Source: Dasypus novemcinctus (Eukaryota > Chordata > Mammalia > Cingulata > Dasypodidae). Taken from it: a DNA stretch of 64,000 nt. The notes beneath the pieces were generated by a model. That model had not been told where the DNA came from, ran no database searches, and saw only the letters and a program-made list of their open reading frames with translations. The stretch's first letter is position 1. Every line of letters starts with the position of its first letter. Made by a program: the position numbers and the translations under genes. Where the stretch lies: contig NC_080701.1 of the NCBI RefSeq assembly GCF_030445035.2, positions 19,746,798 through 19,810,797 on the forward strand, given 5' to 3'. Shown piece by piece: positions 58,395-64,000 of the stretch.

Positions 58395-58565
58395 CATTGA
58401 GCCTTCTTCACTGTTTACCAACTGAGCACTTAAGCTGTGTAATTTCCTGCCACCTCAGTTTCTGCCTCTATAAACTGGCAAAAGAGAAGCCCTTCCTTCA
58501 CTGGAAGTTGTGAGGAGATAGTGAGTGGAAATGCCAGAAACCATAAGGGACAGCATCTCCAGGTC
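58395..58565 (+). repeat. MIR SINE fragment
   Basis: Sense MIR-like: 'accaactgagcacttaagct', 'cacctcagtttctgcctcta', 'ggaagttgtgaggagatag'. Diverged. Confidence 0.45.
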
Positions 58566-58895
58566 AGCATCCTTACCCAACGCATTGCTAGTGAGAGCAC
58601 ACCGGTTAGGTGCATAGACTTGTCACCCTACAACTTAGCCTGAGCAGGCAGAAAACCATGTCCCAGGTTCTCTCTGATCATTCCTCAACAGCTCCTTCAA
58701 AAGTGTGTGCTGTGAGTTGCAGGGTAATTGTTAAAGGAACTTTATAAGAAAGCATGGATGCATATGTTAAAATTGTAACGAGCAAAGAAATGAATGAATA
58801 CATATGGGTATATCAAGGATGAATCATCAAAAAGGCTGGATGCTGAATAAGAGACTCATCAACACCCACCACCTCTGCTTATTTTGTAGGTTTCA
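58566..58895. other. Unique sequence
   Basis: No feature recognised. Confidence 0.4.
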
Positions 58896-59279
58896 TGGTG
58901 GGTTGAACTATGTACCCCGATTTCTACATGTTTTTGGTCTTGCTCTCCATTCCCATGGGTGTGAGGCTATTGTAAATAGGATCTCTAGATGTTATTTTTG
59001 TTAAGGCGTGGCCCAACTCAATGAGGATGGTTCCTGGAGTCCTATATAAACAAAATCCAGACACACAGAGAGAAGGCCACAGGGAGAAGCTGGAATCTGG
59101 AAGTCAATGGAACTGGGAAAAGAAAGGAAAGGACATCACCACATGATGGGAAAGCCAGGGAACCCAAGGATTGCTGGGAGGAAGCAAGCCTTCTAGCCTC
59201 TGAAACTGTGAGCCACTAACTTCCTGTTGTTTAATCCAACCCACTTTTTGCTATTTGTCCTAGCAGCCTGGAAACTAAG
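58896..59279 (+). mobile_element. MaLR-like LTR
   Basis: Sense LTR of about 384 bp. 'ggtgggttgaactatgtacc', 'cccatgggtgtgaggctatt', 'gtaaataggatctctagatg', 'agacacacagagagaaggcc', 'ctctgaaactgtgagccact', 'gttgtttaatccaacccact' and 'tagcagcctggaaactaaga' follow the MLT1-type order. No ERV interior. Confidence 0.65.
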
Positions 59280-59299
59280 ATGGATATGGAGGCAAAATA

Positions 59300-59605
59300 G
59301 GTGAATATTCAACAAATATTTATTGGGGCCTACTCTGAGCCAGGAACTGTCTGAGCTCTGGGAATAAAACAGTGAGTGAAGCAGCCTGGGTATTTGCCAT
59401 GTGGGGGTACATCCTGGTGGGAGTGATAGTCCCTGAATCAGGTCATAAATGTAACCATTCCAGAGAGTGACATGTGTGTGCGAAGCCAGAGTCCAGTGGT
59501 AGAATGGCAGGATGGTGGGATGGTGACCAGGGTGGCAGGACCTCATTGGACAGGGCAGTCAGGAAACACCACCTTGGAGGAGGGGGCATTTGAGCTGAGG
59601 CCTCC
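59300..59605 (-). repeat. L2 LINE 3'-end fragment
   Basis: 'attcaacaaatatttattgg', 'ggcctactctgagccaggaa', 'gggaataaaacagtgagtga' and 'gggcatttgagctgaggcct' are antisense L2 landmarks. Confidence 0.65.
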
Positions 59606-59792
59606 ATGGTGAGCAGATAATCTATATAGCAATCCCAGTTGTCTCCTGGAAAATAATGCCAAGTATTTGTTTTAGCTCTGGTGGACAGAAGCATCATCTC
59701 TGTCTATGGATAGCACATTTAACACTCAAATCTTAATTTAAGTGAATTATTGATAATTACAAGAAACAAAAATCTTCTTTGTAATAGCTATT
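59606..59792. other. Unique sequence
   Basis: No feature recognised. Confidence 0.4.
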
Positions 59793-61050
59793 GCCTAAGA
59801 TTTTCTTCCTGAAAACCTCCTTGTTACTCAAATGTGGCCTCTCTCTAATCCAAACTTAGCATATAAACTCACTGTCTACACCTCCAACCTGACCCCCGGC
59901 ATGGAACATGACTCCCAGGGAAGGACCTCCCTGGCACCAAGGGACTATTACCAAGTGCTGACTAGCAATGCATTTGGAAAAAGACCTTGGCCAAAAGGGG
60001 GAAATATTAAATATGAAAGAATTTTTATGTTTTTATGGCTAAGTGAGTCAGGAGGTCATTCCAGAGGTTTCACTTATATATGTCTCACTGACTGTAACAA
60101 GGCCTCAAACAGGGGTACTCCTGAGGGCTCTAAAGACATCTGGACACTATAGGCAGGGCACACAACCCCAGGATATTAGCACCCAATGGTGGAACTTACC
60201 TTGGAATATATGTTAACCTATTTCCCCAATATAACAGAGTTAGACTCATTTACAATTTCACTACATGAAGTTCTTCTGCCCCTCTTATTTGAACCTATAA
60301 TTAACACTATACCTGTTAAATATATGCCCAGAGACTTAAAGCTTTGGTCTGTTCATATGCCAGTTAAGCCCTGATTCTCAGCAGAGTTGCAGCCAACATC
60401 TACTCTCCAATTCATCGGATTCACCCAGGACCAGTAGCAAAAGGATGATGATAGACAAGGTGCATCCCCCAAAAACAGAGAGTATCTACAACTGCAAGCA
60501 AGACAGTTCCATTCATCTGCCCCATGGGATCTGAGCCCCCTCTCAACTGGAAGCAGAGTGGGCATCACCATCCCCAAATCCTCAAGATCATGGAACAAAC
60601 CAAACATAAGATGGGAATGCAACTATGGACTAAAGTAGACTCATTATTATTCTAGTAATGGAAGAAGTTGTAACATTGATGTAAAGATAGTGGTCACCAC
60701 AGGTTCTAAGGGGAGGGAAAAGAAAGAATAGTTGGAACATGGGGCATTTTTGGGACATTGGAATTGTCCTGCATGACATTGCAATGATGGATGCAGGCCA
60801 TTTAGTCAAAACCTGTAAAATCATGCAGTACAAAGTTAAACCGTAAGGTAAACTATAGACCATGCCTAGAAGAATTGCTTCAGTATGTGTTCATCATTTG
60901 TAACAAATGTATCACAATAATGACAGATGTTAATGTGGGAAAGTGTGGGAGGGGGAGGGGGTGAGGTATATGGGAATCCCCTATATTTTTGGTGTAACTT
61001 TCCTATAATCTAAAACTCATTTAAAAATAAAGTTTAAAGAAACAACAAAA
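59793..61050 (+). mobile_element. Retroposon copy C (L1-like 3' end, older form)
   Basis: About 1.26 kb, most diverged of the four copies. It aligns with copy B from gcctaag (59793) through 'gactcccagggaaggacctc', 'aaaagaccttggccaaaagg', 'gccccctctcaactgg', 'gaagttgtaacattgatgta' and 'gggcatttttgggacattgg'. The 3' part (taaactatagaccatgccta, aacaaatgtatcacaataat, ggtatatgggaatcccctat, taatctaaaactcatttaaa, AATAAAG) is recognisably an L1 3' UTR end, which supports an L1 origin for the whole family. No clean target duplication. Confidence 0.65.
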
Positions 61051-62567
61051 AATTACTTTGCCAGGGCACTCATCTCTGGGCACCTGGCTTGCTGGCCTGA
61101 ACAGACTGTGTCCCCAGACTCCTCGGTGCTCAGGAAGGAACAGGGAAAAACGTCAACCCTGCTCCCCGCAGAAACCTTTGCAACCCCCGTCCCCCACCCC
61201 CACCCCCTACCCCCCATCCCCACCTCACTGAGTCACATTCTGATGAGGAAATCATTAGCGGAAAGAGCTCCCAACGGGAAAGCCGTCTGTTTGGCTGATC
61301 TTGTATATCGTCTGAATTCAACGTGTCACGGGCATGTCTTACGATACACAAGATAATGCCCAGATTTTGTAGTGCAAAAGCATATTAACCTTTGTGTACT
61401 CTAGCCGGGTTTCCCACAAAGAATGTCTGGTAAAAACTGCAGGGCTCGCGGTAATTGCTTGCCATGTGGGTAAATGATCCAGAGCTGTGTGAAGATAAGG
61501 AGAAACTGCTGAAGGCAAATCACCTGGGTTTTATTATGTGCGCCCTAAAAAATAATTAGCATGGCCTATGAAATCATACTGTGAGGAGTTGGTGGTGCTT
61601 TTTTCTTTCCTCTCAAGAAAGAAACTATAACCTACCTAGTTTTTCTCCTTACAAGGAGATTTGTTGTGTGTGTGTTTCTCTGACAGTCAAAGACGAATGA
61701 AAAAGCTGACTTTAAAATAGATGCCACGCCCAAAGCACCGGGGCGTGCTTGGTGTCCATGCCACCCACCCACAACTATCACCCCCACCCATCGGCCTGGA
61801 CAAAGCCAGAGCTCACCACGTGCTGCCCCCAAACTAGGATGCTTGCCCCGTTCCTCTGCCCTTCCCAGCAAACAGGAACTGTGCAACTTGGTGGCACAGG
61901 AGGAACGTCTTCCCCAGGTCTGAATGGTCCCCAAGTCCCAGCTTCTGCTGACAAGGGTCACCAGAGCTTCCACAGAGGGTCCCATGCAGAGCCTGCTGCA
62001 TTTCACACCCCATTCCCCTTGGGCTGGCAAAGGCCACCAAGCAACTTGAGGGATGAGCGTCCAACCCAGTTTCTTTGTGGGGAGGATGTAAGAGAGTTAG
62101 AAAATGTTTTTAGGTTTTTTCCTCCCCCAGTCGCAAAGAAGATAGCACATGTATATTCTAGGGCATAAACGTGATTTTACTGCTTAAATAGAACTAACGT
62201 CTTTAAATTCCACCCTGAAGAAAGTTTCATGTGAAGCTAGTAGACTCAATTGTCCCCATAATTCAGCAGGCCTTGGGCCAGGAATTCTAGGGGCACACGT
62301 CACGGTCCGATTCTTTCTTCCTTAAAGCTCCTGGACATGCGCATCTCAGGAGAAGAGGGTGACTGATAAATGCAGTAGGTGTCCCGTTGGGGTGCTTTGT
62401 GCAAAGAAAAAAGGGGGAGATGAGCTTCGTCAGCAAAGTAAGAGATTTGAGGCGGAAGGAGTGCCACCTCCAAACTTGGGGGACTTGAGAGCTCGCCCCT
62501 CCTGCCAGCGCCCACGTGGTATACCCTGGGTGGGAGCCCCCTCAACAGCCCCTGGTCTCAGTGTCCT
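61051..62567. other. Unique sequence with a C-rich tract
   Basis: No gene. A long C-rich tract (61184-61224) can form a G-quadruplex on the minus strand. An AT-rich repeat-free block at 61440-61600 is a possible conserved element. Frames of up to 139 codons at 61632-62168 overlap on opposite strands. Confidence 0.4.
61184..61224 (-). repeat. C-rich tract (G-quadruplex on minus strand)
   Basis: Several runs of four to six C within 41 bp, separated by A, T or GT. The minus strand has the G-run spacing for a G-quadruplex. Confidence 0.7.
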
Positions 62568-63036
62568 CATAACCATCCCGGGGTCCCCAGGATGGAGGAA
62601 TAGAGTATGGATTAGAGTGGACTTACTGGTGTTCTGCTGGGTAACTACTGTGATTAGGAAGGGAAGAAATTGTAGTAGTGATGTGGAGAGGGTGGCCACG
62701 GTGGCTGCTGATGGTAGGGACACAGAAGAAGAGATATGGTGTGGGGGCATTTTCAGGATTTGGAGTTGTCCTGGGTGGTGCTGCAGGGACGGATGCTGGA
62801 CGTTGTGTGTCCTGCCATGGCCCACTGGGTGGACTGGGGGAGAGTATGGACTACAATGTAAACCATTATCCATGGGGTGCAGCAGTGCTCCAGAATGTAT
62901 TCGCCAGGTGCAGTGGATGTGCCATGATGATGGAAGAGGTTGTTGATGTGGGAGGGGTGGGGTGGGTGGGGTGGGGGGTATATGGGGACCTCATATTTTT
63001 TGAATGTGACATTTAAAAGAAAATAAAGAAGAAAAA
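62568..63036 (+). mobile_element. Retroposon copy D (L1-like 3' end)
   Basis: About 470 bp, 5'-truncated. It starts cataaccatcc, where copy B has the same text at 41326, and ends like copy A (tatatggggacctcatattt, aatgtgacatttaaaagaaa, AATAAAG, A-rich). Visual identity to copy A is very high, about nine bases in ten. Same orientation as the other copies. No clear target duplication. The 195-codon frame 62359-62946 runs through it and its left flank. Confidence 0.72.
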
Positions 63037-64000
63037 GTGAATAAATTGTGGGGAAAAAAAAGAGCTAACGAGAAGGTGGGGCCACCCCTCACGGCATCTA
63101 ACATTTGTTTAGAGCACAAGGGGTCCCGAGCTCCTGCCCTTCCTCCCTCTTACTTCTGCAACCAACCCTACTTTCTAGATCAGGAAAAGTTGGGAGCGGT
63201 CAGCCACCTCCCTGGAGAGCAGCGGGTGGAGAAGTGGTAGAGCAGGGCCGGCAAACCAGCTCTCCTGGCCCCAAAGCCCAGGCTCAGCGCCCCGCCCCAC
63301 AGTGCTTTGTTCTAGCTCAGCAGCCTCAGAGCAAAGCAGCCCAGGTCTTGGGGGTTCCAGCCCCCGGAGCAGCCGGGGGAAGGGGGGCAGCTCGAGGCTC
63401 ACTTCGCTTCCAGCCTGGCTCCCTCTCCAGCCTCTCCCCTCCCCACCACTTCCCAGTTGATGACTTGCGTTCCCAAGACTGCCTTAAAGCCTGCAAGACT
63501 CCCCTGCATTACCCGGTGAGAGCGTTTCTTCATGGCTGGACTGATAATTTATTTAGTTTTGCTAAGTGTTCCCTTACGGGGAGGGGAGGGGGGCCGGTGA
63601 AAAGGAAGATGGGTCGCTGTCTTTGAAAAGCCGACTTATAAATGTTCAGGTACATTCCTTTTTCTGTCGGCTAAGCAGCTTTCCCAGCCAAAAAAATAAT
63701 CACACTGCAAGCATCTCCCAGGTCCTGAGAGAGCAGACGTATTTTATCTCTCCTTGGTGACGGCTCTGAGCAGCTAATGCTCTTGCATTTTAAGCTTGAA
63801 TAGATTTTTGTCCAAGGCAGCTAGAGCTTGTTACTCCTCCTGTAAAAGTCTTTGTGGCGCTGGAAAACAAAAGAAGTCTCCTTCAAGATAGGCAAAGGCT
63901 GCTTCTATCTTGATTTAGGTCACTGGGTGTGGCAGATCTCTTGTTTGGCCACCCAGAAGCCACGCTCAACCATCTTCTCCTCTGGCCTCTCCCAGTTCCA
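63037..64000. other. Unique sequence
   Basis: GC-rich stretch (63240-63440) then AT-richer text. Overlapping frames of up to 173 codons on the plus strand have no recognisable product. No promoter or CpG-island-like density is evident by eye. Confidence 0.4.

Noticed and set aside
62359..62946. 195-codon frame, the longest in the window
   Set aside because: It runs from unique flank straight into retroposon copy D; the shared part is repeat sequence and the flank has no recognisable domain.
63105..63626. 173-codon plus frame near the end of the window
   Set aside because: GC-rich stretch with open frames on both strands, no domain, no initiation context or neighbours to support it.
63629..63672. 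Inverted repeat agccgac / gtcggct with a 30-bp loop
   Set aside because: Seven-base stem with a long loop is expected by chance in 64 kb.
1..64000. CRISPR arrays, operons, bacterial ribosome binding sites, phage or plasmid functions
   Set aside because: The sequence is mammalian nuclear DNA; no regularly spaced repeats or prokaryotic gene organisation are present.

Overview
This is nuclear DNA of a placental mammal, very probably a xenarthran and most likely an armadillo. The main evidence is a set of tRNA-derived SINEs with the layout of the Dasypus (DAS) families: a Pol III A box, a GGTTCGA-type B box, and either an A-rich tail or a long C/T-rich body. Lineage-specific LTRs and L1 3' ends accompany them, together with pan-mammalian MIR, L2, MaLR LTR and old L1 remnants. 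I find no intact protein-coding gene, no tRNA, rRNA or other RNA gene, and no CpG-island promoter. The window reads as intergenic or intronic sequence. The open frames present are chance frames or lie inside repeats and pseudogenes.

Layout. 1-8.8 kb is mostly unique sequence with old MIR/L2 fragments, an LTR carrying a nested hAT-like MITE, and a stretch with long G and C homopolymers followed by a TAAT-rich AT-rich block. 8.8-9.6 kb is copy A of a retroposon with an L1-like 3' end. 10.2-12.2 kb has sense L2 coding fragments. 12.5-25.9 kb is a graveyard of L1 insertions in both orientations, interrupted by a PPIA (cyclophilin A) processed pseudogene, a MaLR LTR and a SINE. 26.3-32 kb is an LTR followed by mostly unique sequence. 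32.0-32.8 kb is an L1 3' end with a clear target-site duplication. 33-37.8 kb is largely unique. 37.8-38.3 kb is a solo LTR with 5-bp duplications. 40.5-43.6 kb is a three-layer nest: retroposon copy B, an EIF1 processed pseudogene inserted at its A-tail, and a SINE inserted inside the pseudogene. 43.6-59 kb is unique sequence with scattered SINEs, MIR and L2. 58.9-63.0 kb has an LTR, an L2 fragment and retroposon copies C and D.

Nothing here works as an operon or pathway. The shared biology is L1-driven retroposition: the pseudogenes, the SINEs, the L1 tails and copy A show A-tails and/or short direct repeats at their ends. The most interesting items are the four same-orientation copies (A-D) of an L1-like 3' retroposon, three of which share open frames on both strands. 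Others are the dated nest at 40.5-43.6 kb, a coding-like segment at 54.75-55.12 kb, a strong CTCF-type motif at 51.7 kb and several AT-rich homeodomain-motif blocks that could be enhancers. I see no convincing new biological system. Repeat names are given from memory of consensus sequences and should be read as family-level calls.
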